A stretch of DNA of 64,000 nucleotides from Bradyrhizobium macuxiense (GTDB lineage Bacteria > Pseudomonadota > Alphaproteobacteria > Rhizobiales > Xanthobacteraceae). A program made the translations under genes and the position numbers. Below, one piece after another: positions 26,401 through 33,962 of the stretch (position 1 is its first letter; each line of letters starts with the position of its first letter). A model generated the notes under the pieces. It was not told where the DNA came from. It did no database searches and saw only the letters and a list, made by a program, of their open reading frames with translations. The stretch covers positions 229,824-293,823 of the forward strand of contig NZ_VITY01000010.1 in assembly GCF_007993935.1 (NCBI RefSeq), read 5' to 3'.

Positions 26401-26694
26401 AACGAATATTGTCACAATCGTGGTTTCGTGAGCGGCTTCTTCACCGGCAATCAGGGGAATGGTCTGCTGGGAATCGTTTGCGTGGGCGCTCCAGGAGACG
26501 CGCAAGACGCGCAACAGGCTGATGTCGACGCGAGCGGATGGAGTTTTACCGACGTCAACACAGTTACATGGGCGCAGGCTGCGCGTGCTGGCCATCACGT
26601 TTGCATAGAGTCCCGGTTCCATCGCAACGCCACCGGTGGTCATTTCGCCGGACATCAGGTGGGGGGCGCCCGAGAGCTCGTTTGCGTGCGCTGA
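23491..26694 (+). CDS. Large secreted protein: propeller domain, LGFP repeats, three C-terminal Cys repeats
   Basis: 1067 residues from ATG at 23491, with GAGG six bases upstream. Residues 1 to about 36 are a signal peptide (hydrophobic VCTLVVTFFLILPGSAW, cleavage near AAAQA). About 45-600 look like a PQQ-enzyme-type beta-propeller (ATQNNGIYAFDADDL, AWMAPPNIDHGG, DGVYFTTGNAMG, GRLLAFDAETLAHLW). About 640-850 contain LGFP repeats (GPIWQAYQGKEALLGLPITD, KWAALGWDRGLGFPKTDVMT), known mainly from actinobacterial envelope proteins. The last about 190 residues hold three repeats of the type W.FTD....WA.A.R....C..RGF..G.FTG.Q..G..GIVC, each with two conserved cysteines. Codon third positions are visibly less GC-rich than in neighbours, which suggests transfer. 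Probably binds a cell-surface or extracellular polymer; no catalytic residues identified. Confidence 0.8.
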   Translation: MLLLSDHQRSLAKRVCTLVVTFFLILPGSAWRAAAQAPPLVASKSVLTQHNDNARTGAYLAETALKPSTVSPSTFGRLYARHVNGQIAAQPLYVHGLQTAEGVKNVVIVATQNNGIYAFDADDLDPNPDKALWQTTLIGSDGYGAQEVPGMDRNLPNDTRTICGQTHGAMGITSAPVIDPVDGKLYVAAWMAPPNIDHGGTILTTYTARHTIFVVDLKGLGSSTRAVPLTDIAIPSPPNLFDPNAFDPNKELSRPALLLNRGMLYVAFGGLVCDDGGGDPNTRAHSRGWVVAYKTQDLLDRPYSHSSPMPPAAYFNTSFDQQGQAWMAGIWQSGQGLAADQDGVYFTTGNAMGPHAGQALGESIVRLSPSSASSGGAHNFSVRSYKVDRANELDGGDTDLGSGGVVLLPEGRLVAGGKEGRLYILDRTTMTPLRLPSLSHGANDGLLAYTNTWHPEIALEDYAKFQMFGPNIHGAPVVWTDSSHQTHLYAMPEKAFFTRHTLKGDGSIDPALRRQSSIYRSPDGMPGGVVSLSANGSTDGIVWASVPKRDVLNEIGPGRLLAFDAETLAHLWIDDENVAFAKFTPPTVANGKVFRPTFGGELIVYGLLHGRTPQTVCNNALEAYRVYGGAAALGGPAPAPAAPRTDLTLDRYWFDKNKAFHAAQYQSSILYSPTTCGHVVRGPIWQAYQGKEALLGLPITDDESTSGDRLKIMVDPKPEDADMPLRYTHFERGSIFSSPRTGAHEIHGPIRDKWAALGWDRGLGFPKTDVMTEGRTQHSEFLKFNFLWPAPEDIESAIYSSQTTGTHAMVGGIYAYWQLHPDLGLPTDDEHDGRAPDNRAARVQDFENGTIYWILNANPFEVFPVWKPGSPAKWFDATDDEIKRTAWNFTDVNLATWALASRAATGFCALRGFVGGIFTGDQVNGHRGIVCWFQGAKYFDSRDTELASQTWRLTSPQLDNNAWAVAGRTSNEYCHNRGFVSGFFTGNQGNGLLGIVCVGAPGDAQDAQQADVDASGWSFTDVNTVTWAQAARAGHHVCIESRFHRNATGGHFAGHQVGGARELVCVR

Positions 26695-26774
26695 CGGGAT
26701 CCAAAGGCGAGAACATCGACGCGATCTGGGGCTAGCAACGATGATCGAATGGAGCGGCTTCCATCCCGGCGGCC

Positions 26775-27806
26775 TCATCCTCCTGCAAGGGCGGCGTGCA
26801 CCGGCGAAGCGTGCGCCCGCCCGATATTGTCGAGGAACTGCCGCACGCTTTCCTGCCAGGTAAAGGTCAGCGCATGGGCACGGCATTTCTCGCGCGGCAC
26901 CGACAGCGCGCCGAGCGCCGCGCGGCGCAGATCGTGATCGAGGCATCCGCAGCCTGATTTGCCGATCACATCGAGCGGCCCCATCACCGGAAACGCCGCG
27001 ACCGGCACGCCGCAGGCCAGCGCCTCGAGCAGAACCATCCCGAACGTGTCGGTCAGGCTTGGAAACACCATGACATCGGCCGACGCATAGACATCGGCGA
27101 GCGCCCGCCCCGTCCGCGTGCCGAGAAAATGAACCTGCGGAAACCGCGCCTGCAAGCTGCCGCGCAGCGGCCCATCCCCGACCACGACTTTCGAGCCCGG
27201 CAGGTTGAGACCGAGAAACGCATCAAGGTTCTTCTCGACCGCGACGCGGCCGACATAAAGAAACACCGGCGCCGGGAAGGCGAGCGGCCGCTCCATGCGC
27301 GGGCAGAACAGCTCGGCGTCGACACCGCGCGACCATGGCATCAACCTACGGAAGCCATGGGCTTTCAACGCCTGCTCGAGCGACGGCGAGCCGACCATGA
27401 TGCCGTCGCCGCCATTATGGAAACGACGCAGCGCCGCGTAGCTCCAGCGCAACGGCACGGGCAGCCGCGCGGCGAGATATTCGGGAAAGCGGGTGTGATA
27501 GCTGGTCGTGAACGGATAGCCGCGCGTCTGGCAGACATGGCGGCTGATCCAGCCGATCGGGCCTTCGGTCGCAATATGCACCGAGTCCGGGCGCGCCGCG
27601 TCGATCGCGCGCGCGATGCGCCCGATCGACGGCAGCGCGAGCCGGATCTCTGGATAGCCCGGCAACGGCACGGTGCGGAAATCGGCCGGCGTGAGAAAGC
27701 GGATCTCCGCGCCAAGCGACGGTGCTTCGCTGGCGAGATATTCGAGCGAGCGGACCACACCATTGATCTGCGGCCGCCAGGCGTCGGTTGCCACCAGCAC
27801 GCGCAT
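26775..27806 (-). CDS. agt: Glycosyltransferase family 4, Agt-like (glycolipid synthesis)
   Basis: 343 residues from ATG at 27806, whose A is shared with the stop of the phosphoesterase gene (TGATG), so translation is coupled. GT-B features: N-terminal RVLVATDAWRPQINGVVRSL, YTTSYHTRFPEYL-like acceptor region (TTSYHTRFPEYLAARL), FLYVGRVAVEKNLDAFL, VVGDGPLRGSLQARFP and FPSLTDTFGMVLLEALACGVPV. This subfamily (SqdX/Agt-type) transfers sugars to diacylglycerol. Paired with a PlcP-type phospholipase, it should use the diacylglycerol released from phospholipids to make glycolipids, a swap known under phosphate limitation. Sugar donor not predictable. Confidence 0.8.
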   Translation of the reverse strand: MRVLVATDAWRPQINGVVRSLEYLASEAPSLGAEIRFLTPADFRTVPLPGYPEIRLALPSIGRIARAIDAARPDSVHIATEGPIGWISRHVCQTRGYPFTTSYHTRFPEYLAARLPVPLRWSYAALRRFHNGGDGIMVGSPSLEQALKAHGFRRLMPWSRGVDAELFCPRMERPLAFPAPVFLYVGRVAVEKNLDAFLGLNLPGSKVVVGDGPLRGSLQARFPQVHFLGTRTGRALADVYASADVMVFPSLTDTFGMVLLEALACGVPVAAFPVMGPLDVIGKSGCGCLDHDLRRAALGALSVPREKCRAHALTFTWQESVRQFLDNIGRAHASPVHAALAGG

Positions 27807-28936
27807 CAGGCGACCGCCTCCGCGAGCGGCGCGAAATCGGCCGCGTTCGACGCCGGCTGCGGATCCGTCCACCGAACGATTTCAAACTGCCCGTCATAGC
27901 GCTCGACCACGCCCGTGCAGGACTCCACCCAATCCCCGGTATTGATGTAGCGGACGCCGAAATGATCGTGCATCGCCGCGTGGTGGATGTGACCGCAGAT
28001 CACGCCCTGAACGTTCCGGCGCCCGGCCTCGGATGACAGCACCTCCTCGAACCGGCCGATGTGGTTGACCGCATTCTTGACCCGCAACTTCGCCCAGGAC
28101 GAGAACGACCAATAGCCGAACCCGAATTGACGCCTGATCCGGTTGAGCCAGACATTGGAGGCCAGCGCGGCGCGATAGCCGACATCGCCGATCAGTGCGA
28201 GCCATCGCGCATGCCGCACCACGAGATCGAAATGATCACCGTGAACGACGAGGTAGTCGCGGCCGTCGAGACCACGATGGATCGCCCGTTCGACGACCTC
28301 GACGCCGCCGAACGCCGCGCCGGCATAGTCGCGCAGGAATTCGTCGTGATTGCCGGGAATGTAGACCAGGCGCCGGCCCCGTTGCGCGAGCTCGATCAGC
28401 TCCCGCACGACGGCATTGTGCGCCGTGGGCCAATACCAGCTCGAGCGCAGACACCAGCCATCGACGATGTCGCCGACCAGGAAGACGGTTTCGGCATCGT
28501 GATGCCGAAGAAAGTCGATCAACCGCTCGGCATGGCACCCTCTGGTTCCGAGATGGACGTCGGAGATGAACAGGCTTCTGACCCTGACGGGATGCCGCGA
28601 CGCGAGCCGCAGCGCGCCGGCGCGATCGCCGCCGACCGGGACCGGGACGTCTCGGTCAACTTCGCTGACGCTACCATCCCGCCGAAATGCCGTCGCCATG
28701 GCTTCGGCCAATCCGGCGAGAACCCTGGTGACGTCGCGGCTGGCGCATCGCCGGAAGATCGAGCGATGCCAATAAATGCCTGCCACGAGCACCAGCAGCG
28801 CGAACTCGGCCGCGCGATATCGCCCGCCGGACGCCGCGACACCGAACTGATAGCTTGCGGCCAGCACCAGCAATGCCGCGGCGGCACATTCGAGCGTATG
28901 TGAGCTGGGCCGCAGGCGGGACAGCAGGGCTCTCAT
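27806..28936 (-). CDS. plcP: PlcP-type metallophosphoesterase (phospholipase C-like), with N-terminal extension
   Basis: 376 residues. The phosphoesterase domain starts near residue 105: FISDVHLGTRGCHAERLIDF, LVGDIVDGWCLRSSWYWP, YIPGNHDEFLRDYAG, LVVHGDHFDLVVRHARWL, CGHIHHAAM and NTGDWVESC give the full metal-binding set. The WYWP and DWVESC signatures are those of rhizobial PlcP rather than LpxH. PlcP cleaves phospholipid head groups to diacylglycerol. The first about 85 residues form a separate module with a hydrophobic segment and a basic end (FALLVLVAGIYWHRSIFRR), also found broken at 23242-23475. The start at 28936 is supported by an ATGA overlap with the upstream DedA gene. Confidence 0.82.
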   Translation of the reverse strand: MRALLSRLRPSSHTLECAAAALLVLAASYQFGVAASGGRYRAAEFALLVLVAGIYWHRSIFRRCASRDVTRVLAGLAEAMATAFRRDGSVSEVDRDVPVPVGGDRAGALRLASRHPVRVRSLFISDVHLGTRGCHAERLIDFLRHHDAETVFLVGDIVDGWCLRSSWYWPTAHNAVVRELIELAQRGRRLVYIPGNHDEFLRDYAGAAFGGVEVVERAIHRGLDGRDYLVVHGDHFDLVVRHARWLALIGDVGYRAALASNVWLNRIRRQFGFGYWSFSSWAKLRVKNAVNHIGRFEEVLSSEAGRRNVQGVICGHIHHAAMHDHFGVRYINTGDWVESCTGVVERYDGQFEIVRWTDPQPASNAADFAPLAEAVA

Positions 28937-29592
28937 GCGCCTTCCTCCATTGGCAAGCGCGAGGGGAGCGCGAGCGGCTTCGCGAAAGGCTGCGGTGCGA
29001 GCGAGCGCTTGTAGAAACGGAAGCCTAGGAAGAGCGCCACCTCCACGGCGATCAGGACGACCACCACCCAGAAGCCGAGGCTGACCGGATCATGGCCGCT
29101 GCCGCGCAGCGCATAACCCAGCGTGAGGAACGGCATGTTCCAGATCACGGTGCCGATCGCCGTCGCCATCACGAAGGCGCGCGGCTCCAGCCGCAACACG
29201 CCGGCGGGCAGCGCCAGATAGATCCGCACCGTGGGCAGGGTCTGGCCGATCAGCGTCACCCAGAAATGATTGCCGCGATAGGCATCGGTGAGCTGCCGGT
29301 AGAGCGAGGGCCGCAGCAGCACGAACTTGCCATAGCGGGTCACCAGCCCTTCGATGCGACGCGAGCCGAGCGCACGCCCGAGCCCGTACCAGCCGATCGC
29401 GCCGACCACCGATCCGGCGCTGGTCGCCAGGATGGTCATCGCGAGCGTCGTGCCGTCGGAGACCGTCAGCCCGAGCAGCATCAGCAGCACATAGGACGGC
29501 AGCAGCGGAATGAACTTCTCGGCGACGGCAAGGCAGCCCACGCCCACCAGGCCGAAGTGCAGAAACATTGCGATCGTGCTCGACGTGTCCAT
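28933..29592 (-). CDS. DedA-family membrane protein
   Basis: 219 residues from ATG at 29592 (MDTSSTIAMFLHF). About five hydrophobic segments. The DedA signature GRFxPxxRxxxxxxAG appears as GQTLPTVRIYLALPAGVLRL, with Gln in place of the first Arg. DedA proteins are lipid scramblase-like transporters of the inner membrane, and some move undecaprenyl phosphate or phospholipids. Here it is the second gene of the lipid operon, with an ATGA overlap to the phosphoesterase, so moving lipid substrate or product between leaflets is a reasonable role. The longer frame to 29787 overlaps the methyltransferase gene and was not used. Confidence 0.85.
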   Translation of the reverse strand: MDTSSTIAMFLHFGLVGVGCLAVAEKFIPLLPSYVLLMLLGLTVSDGTTLAMTILATSAGSVVGAIGWYGLGRALGSRRIEGLVTRYGKFVLLRPSLYRQLTDAYRGNHFWVTLIGQTLPTVRIYLALPAGVLRLEPRAFVMATAIGTVIWNMPFLTLGYALRGSGHDPVSLGFWVVVVLIAVEVALFLGFRFYKRSLAPQPFAKPLALPSRLPMEEGA

Positions 29593-29602
29593 GGCGCCTC
29601 GA

Positions 29603-30181
29603 TCAAGCGTGGGGGTGGCGGCGGCTGATCCGGTACACGGACGCCGGCGGCAGGTTGCGGAACGTCTGCCCGATGCAGCTCGCCTGCAGATCGAGGCGAT
29701 CCAGGATCGCGTCCGCGACCGGACAACGCGGACCATAGGTGATCTGGTAGAAGGCACCGCCGGCGCGCAGATAGCGGAAGGCGGCATCGAGGATCGTCGT
29801 GACCTTCTCCGGCGGCATGATGAGAAGCCCGAGCCCGCTCACGACAGCGCCGACCGGCGCCCCTTCGAACAGCCTCTCCCTCCACAGCCAGGCCGCATCC
29901 ATCCAGAGTACCCGGGCGCCCGGGAAGCGCCGCTGCAGCAGCGGGATGAACTCGGAACCGTATTCCACCAGCGTCAGATCCTGCTGCCTCACGCCGCGCT
30001 TCAGCAACGCGCGGGTGAAGACGCCGGTGCCGGGGCCAAGCTCGATCACCGGACCGGTGTCCGCCGTGATCTCCTGCGTCATCAGGGACGAGACGGCGGG
30101 CCCGGACGGCGCGACCGCGGCGACGCGCAGCGGATTGCGGACCCAGGCGCGGAAGAACGGCAGGATGTCAGCGGCAGACAT
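29603..30181 (-). CDS. SAM-dependent methyltransferase, phospholipid N-methyltransferase (PmtA)-like
   Basis: 192 residues from ATG at 30181 (MSAADILPFFRAWVRNPLRV). The N terminus (FFRAWVRNPLRVAAVAPSG) and PAVSSLMTQEI match the membrane-binding start of rhizobial PmtA. SAM motif I is VIELGPGTGVFTRALL; a later strand-loop is VVSGLGLLIMPPEKV. PmtA converts phosphatidylethanolamine to phosphatidylcholine. It is the first gene of a four-gene operon with dedA, plcP and agt, all spaced within 10 bp or overlapping, so an activity on membrane lipids fits. No export signal. Confidence 0.82.
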   Translation of the reverse strand: MSAADILPFFRAWVRNPLRVAAVAPSGPAVSSLMTQEITADTGPVIELGPGTGVFTRALLKRGVRQQDLTLVEYGSEFIPLLQRRFPGARVLWMDAAWLWRERLFEGAPVGAVVSGLGLLIMPPEKVTTILDAAFRYLRAGGAFYQITYGPRCPVADAILDRLDLQASCIGQTFRNLPPASVYRISRRHPHA

Positions 30182-30502
30182 GCTGGAGCTCCCGCATGCT
30201 GGGCGCATTGCGCATCTCGCGCCGCGGATTCGTTAGCAAGGCCATTCCGATATCTTTCGCATTGCAGGCGCCACCATCGTGTGTCGGAGGCCCCCGCCGG
30301 TTGAGCGTGTCGGTCGGTGGCGGGACGATTCGGCCCGCTCCGAGCGAGGCCTCTGTCTCATGCGAAGCTTGCGCCAGCCTGTCGCGAATGGATGCGCATG
30401 CGAAATTTCACGCCGCGACGCATTGGCGCGGAGCAAACCGCAAGGTTGCCGCAATGAATCGGACATAAAGCCGGCTGATCGATGCAGGGATCAAGACGAC
30501 GA
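30182..30502. other. Divergent intergenic region, lipid operon / two-component system (321 bp)
   Basis: It separates the minus-strand lipid operon from the plus-strand regulator pair. No gene is apparent. I looked for a Pho box (two CTGTCAT-like direct repeats 11 bp apart) and found only an isolated CCTGTCGCGA near 30379, so phosphate control is not shown by sequence. A short palindromic GCGCATTGCGCA stretch lies near 30204. Confidence 0.45.
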
Positions 30503-31177
30503 ATGCGCGTGCTGTTGGTGGAGGACCAGCCGGAAATGGTCGCAGCGCTGCGTGCGGCACTCGCGCGCCACGACATGCTGGTGGATCACGCGCCGGACCT
30601 GTCGGAAGCCGAGGCGATTGCCGCGGCTGGCAGCTATGATGCGATCGTGCTCGACCGGCAATTGCCCGATGGCGACGGGCTGTCACTGATTCCGAAGCTG
30701 CGCGCCAGCGGCAACACGGTGCCGGTGCTGGTGCTGACGGCCCGCGGCGAGCTTGCGGACCGGATCTCGGGCCTCGATTGCGGTGCGGACGATTATCTCG
30801 GCAAACCGTTTGCGTTCGAGGAGCTGCTGGCGCGGTTGCGCGCGCTGCTGCGCCGGCCCGCCAATGTGCAGCAGCACGCCGCGCGGATCGGCCGCCTGTC
30901 GTTCGACTTCGCCCATCGCGAGGCCAGCGTCGACGGACGCCCTCTGGAGATGCCGCGCCGCGAACGGCTGGTGCTCGAGGCGCTGCTGCATCGGATGGGA
31001 CGCATGGTGCAGCGCTCCGCGCTGATGGAGGCGGTCTACGGCCTCGACGACGACGTGCAGCCCAATGCGCTGGATACGCATGTGTCGCGCTTGCGCCGCA
31101 GGCTCGCCGAGGCCGACGCCGGCGTCGCGATCAACGGCGTCCGCGGCCTCGGCTATGTGCTGCGGGAAACACCGTGA
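30503..31177 (+). CDS. OmpR-type response regulator
   Basis: 224 residues from ATG at 30503 (MRVLLVEDQPEMVAALRAAL); an in-frame ATG at 30482 is an alternative. Receiver: acidic pair VEDQ, phospho-acceptor Asp in IVLDRQLPDGDGL, conserved Thr in LVLTARGE, Lys in DYLGKPFAFEELLARL. The C-terminal winged helix (LEMPRRERLVLEALLHRMGR, DTHVSRLRRRL, INGVRGLGYVL) binds DNA. It forms an operon with the kinase gene (GTGA overlap) and is divergent from the lipid operon, which it may control. Confidence 0.93.
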   Translation: MRVLLVEDQPEMVAALRAALARHDMLVDHAPDLSEAEAIAAAGSYDAIVLDRQLPDGDGLSLIPKLRASGNTVPVLVLTARGELADRISGLDCGADDYLGKPFAFEELLARLRALLRRPANVQQHAARIGRLSFDFAHREASVDGRPLEMPRRERLVLEALLHRMGRMVQRSALMEAVYGLDDDVQPNALDTHVSRLRRRLAEADAGVAINGVRGLGYVLRETP

Positions 31178-32535
31178 GCGTGCTGCGACCGCGATCCCTG
31201 ACCTGGCGCCTGATCGGGCGCCTCGCGGGCCTGCAGGCCGTCACGTTGACCGTCCTGATCTTGCTGATCGGAGCGGCCGCGATCGGGCTGCTGCGGGCCG
31301 GGCTTCTGATCGGCGAGTACGAAGGCAGCACGCTCGATACACTGCGCGACGCCATCACCCGCGATGAAGCGGGTGGACTGACGCTGCGCCGGACACCGGA
31401 GCTCGCCGCCCTGAGCGCCGAGCATGCCGACCTCTGGTTCGTCATTCGCGACGGCGAGGGACATCAACTCTCCGAGGGCGTGGTGCCCGCGCAATTCGCG
31501 CCGATTGCATCAAGCCTCGATCATGTGAGCGAGGCGCGGCTCAAATGGAACGCCGCGGAAGCCATGCGACCCGCGGGTCTCGTCAAATGGGTCGACACGC
31601 CATCGGGACGGATCCAGATCCTGACCGGCACATACGGCCAGCTCTCGATGTGGCGTGCGCTGGAGAGCACGCCGCTGCTGTTCCTCAACATGATCCTGCC
31701 GATCGTCGTGCTGATGACATTGGCGACGCTGGTTGCGACCCCGTTCGTCGTGCGCCGGGCCATGAATGGCCTCGCGCAGGTCGCGGCGCAGGCTGAACGC
31801 ATCGACATCGACCAGCGCGGCGTTCAATTGCCGCTCGACAAGGTGCCGGTCGAAATCACCCCGCTGGTCAAGGCCATCAACGCCGCGCTCGACCGCCTCG
31901 ACAAGGGTTACGAGCGCCATCGCCGCTTCCTGGCCGATGCCGCGCACGAACTCCGCACGCCGATCGCGATCCTCTCGACCCGGGTGGCTTCGCTGCAGGC
32001 CGGACCGGAGAAAACCCACCTGCTCGAGGACGCCACCCGGCTGAGCGTCATGGCCGGCCAGCTGTTGGACCTGCAACGGCTCGACCAGCGCGCCGACACG
32101 TTCGGCCCCGTCAATCTCGTCGGCGTCGCGCGGCAGGTCGTGCTCGACCTCGCGCCACTCGCCTTCGCGGCGGGATATGAAATGTCCTTCGAACACGAGG
32201 ACGAGACCATCATGGTGACCGGCGACCAGACCTCGCTCGAACGTGCCCTCACCAACCTCGTGCAGAACGCCATCGACCACGGGCAGCGGCGCGGCACGAT
32301 CCTGGTCCGAGTGTCGACATCAGGGCGGATCGAGGTCTGCGACGACGGCGACGGCATCCCGCCCGACGAGCGCGAGCAGATCCTCGAGCCGTTCCGCCGG
32401 CTGCATCCGGGCGGGCGCGGCGCCGGCCTCGGCCTCGATCTGGTGCAGTCCATCATGCGCCTGCATGGCGGCCGGATCGAGGTCGATCAGGCGCCGTCCG
32501 GCGGCGCCTGCATGCGCATGGTGTTTTCCTGCTGA
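31174..32535 (+). CDS. Sensor histidine kinase, partner of the OmpR-type regulator
   Basis: 453 residues from GTG at 31174, which overlaps the regulator's stop (GTGA). Two membrane helices (about 15-40 and 165-190) flank a periplasmic sensor domain of about 120 residues; a HAMP-like linker follows. The phospho-accepting His258 is in FLADAAHELRTPIAIL. ATPase boxes: NLVQNAIDHG, VCDDGDGIPPDE and GGRGAGLGLDLVQSIM. The signal is unknown. A perfect 15-bp hairpin ends the operon at 32547-32585. Confidence 0.93.
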   Translation: MSVLRPRSLTWRLIGRLAGLQAVTLTVLILLIGAAAIGLLRAGLLIGEYEGSTLDTLRDAITRDEAGGLTLRRTPELAALSAEHADLWFVIRDGEGHQLSEGVVPAQFAPIASSLDHVSEARLKWNAAEAMRPAGLVKWVDTPSGRIQILTGTYGQLSMWRALESTPLLFLNMILPIVVLMTLATLVATPFVVRRAMNGLAQVAAQAERIDIDQRGVQLPLDKVPVEITPLVKAINAALDRLDKGYERHRRFLADAAHELRTPIAILSTRVASLQAGPEKTHLLEDATRLSVMAGQLLDLQRLDQRADTFGPVNLVGVARQVVLDLAPLAFAAGYEMSFEHEDETIMVTGDQTSLERALTNLVQNAIDHGQRRGTILVRVSTSGRIEVCDDGDGIPPDEREQILEPFRRLHPGGRGAGLGLDLVQSIMRLHGGRIEVDQAPSGGACMRMVFSC

Positions 32536-32546
32536 TCGAGCGGCGC

Positions 32547-32585
32547 GGCTAAAGCGCGATGGAATTGGGTCATCGCGCTTTAGCC
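32547..32585. repeat. Perfect 15-bp inverted repeat after the kinase gene (family 5)
   Basis: GGCTAAAGCGCGATG and its exact complement flank a 9-base loop, starting 12 bp after the kinase stop. The arms share the AAGCGCGATG core with the element at 13264-13301, so it is a member of a dispersed family placed where a terminator is expected. No T-run follows. Confidence 0.75.
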
Positions 32586-32628
32586 TGAACTATCTGGAAA
32601 TGCGCTGCGCGCTCGTCCGAGTGGCGAT

Positions 32629-33822
32629 CTAGCCCGCCTTGCGCAGCCGCAGGGATTCGTAGAACGCCGTTTCGAAATTGATGTAGCCGACGAAGGACGT
32701 CGGATCACCAAACGGCAGAATCTGCGTCGCCCAGTATCCGCCAAAACCGTTCTGTCGATCGATCCAGTAGAACAAATTGGCGAGGCCGGCCCAGCCGAGC
32801 GCGCCGGCGGGACGGCCGGTCGGCGCCTGCTCGTCGTTGATCATGAAGCTCAGCGCCCAGGATTTCGATTGGCCGGGGAAGAACTCGGCGTCGTTGGCGA
32901 GCGAGGTGATCACGCCGGTGATCGCGGTGACCTTGTTGTTGCCGAGGTGATTCTTCTCGGCCATCCGCACGGTCTCGGCCTTGAGGACCCGGCCGTGCTC
33001 GCCGGCGCCGTCATTGAGCCACATCCGGATGAAGCGCATGTAGTCGCCGATGGTGCCATAAAGCCCGTGGCCACCCATGTGGATTTCCGGATTGGCCGGC
33101 AACTCGAAATCCATCGGCGTGAGCGAGCCGTCGGCATTGCGGGCATGAATGCCGGCGAGCTTGCGGCGCATCGCGTCGGTGAGCTCGAAGGTGGTATCCG
33201 CGATCCCGAGCGGTTCGAAGATCCGCGTCTTGAAGACCTCGCCGAGCCGCCTTCCGGTGATCGCCTCGACGATCTGGCCGCACCAATCCATGTTGGTGCC
33301 ATACTCCCACCGCTCGCCCGGATCGAACAGCAGAGGTGTCATCAGCGACGCCTTGGACGCCGTGATGACGCTCGGCTGCCCTTTCTCCTGCGCAAGCCTG
33401 TTGTAGGTGTGATTGATGAAGTCGTAGCCCAGCCCCGCGCTATGCACCATCAGCATCCGCGTCGTGATGTCGCGCTTCGGTGCGCGCAACACCGGCTCGC
33501 CCTTGTCGTCAAAGCCCTCGATCACCTGGAGCTTGCCGATGTCGGGCGCATAGGTCTTGGCCGGCGCGTCGAGATCGAGCTTGCCCTCCTCGACGAGTTG
33601 CAGGATGGCGGTGCCCGTGATCGCCTTGGTGGTCGAGAAGATGGCGAACACGCTGTCGGTCGTCATGTCGGCCGGCTGGTCGAGCCGGCGCTTGCCAGCG
33701 GCGCCTTCATAGATGTTGCGATGCCGGTCGGTCACCATCGCCACGACGCCGGGGACGCGTGGATTCGAGGTCACGACGCCGTCGAGAATCGCATCTGCAG
33801 CCGCACTGAAGTTCGTGCTCAT
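32629..33822 (-). CDS. Serine hydrolase of the beta-lactamase/EstB-esterase family
   Basis: 397 residues from ATG at 33822 (MSTNFSAAADAILDG), without a signal peptide. The SxxK motif is in FAIFSTTKAITGTAILQL; the Tyr motif is in HSAGLGYDFINHTYN; the third motif region near the C terminus is PAGALGWAGLANLFYW. The family is class C-like penicillin-recognising esterases. It lies downstream of a Baeyer-Villiger monooxygenase on the same strand, separated by a palindromic repeat. Hydrolysis of the ester made by that enzyme is the likely role. The frame upstream of 33822 runs through the repeat and was rejected. Confidence 0.88.
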   Translation of the reverse strand: MSTNFSAAADAILDGVVTSNPRVPGVVAMVTDRHRNIYEGAAGKRRLDQPADMTTDSVFAIFSTTKAITGTAILQLVEEGKLDLDAPAKTYAPDIGKLQVIEGFDDKGEPVLRAPKRDITTRMLMVHSAGLGYDFINHTYNRLAQEKGQPSVITASKASLMTPLLFDPGERWEYGTNMDWCGQIVEAITGRRLGEVFKTRIFEPLGIADTTFELTDAMRRKLAGIHARNADGSLTPMDFELPANPEIHMGGHGLYGTIGDYMRFIRMWLNDGAGEHGRVLKAETVRMAEKNHLGNNKVTAITGVITSLANDAEFFPGQSKSWALSFMINDEQAPTGRPAGALGWAGLANLFYWIDRQNGFGGYWATQILPFGDPTSFVGYINFETAFYESLRLRKAG

Positions 33823-33854
33823 TGTTTTCCTCCCATGTTTGTGATGTTGACCTG

Positions 33855-33942
33855 CGTAGCCCGGATGGAGCGGAGCGAAATCCGGGGTTGGTGCAGCCGG
33901 TGTCACTGGTCCCGGATTACGCTCCGCTCCATCCGGGCTACG
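33855..33942. repeat. Long intergenic inverted repeat, family 3
   Basis: Arms 33855-33886 and 33911-33942 are inverted copies with one mismatch over 32 bp; the outer 22 bp are perfect (CGTAGCCCGGATGGAGCGGA at the left end). It separates the monooxygenase and esterase genes. Such elements are dispersed in Bradyrhizobium genomes. Confidence 0.8.
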
Positions 33943-33962
33943 AGGTCCAATCGCGATCGGAC

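Noticed and set aside
30182..30502. Pho box for the lipid operon
   Set aside because: Only an isolated CCTGTCGCGA half-like sequence is present; no pair of direct repeats with 11-bp period.
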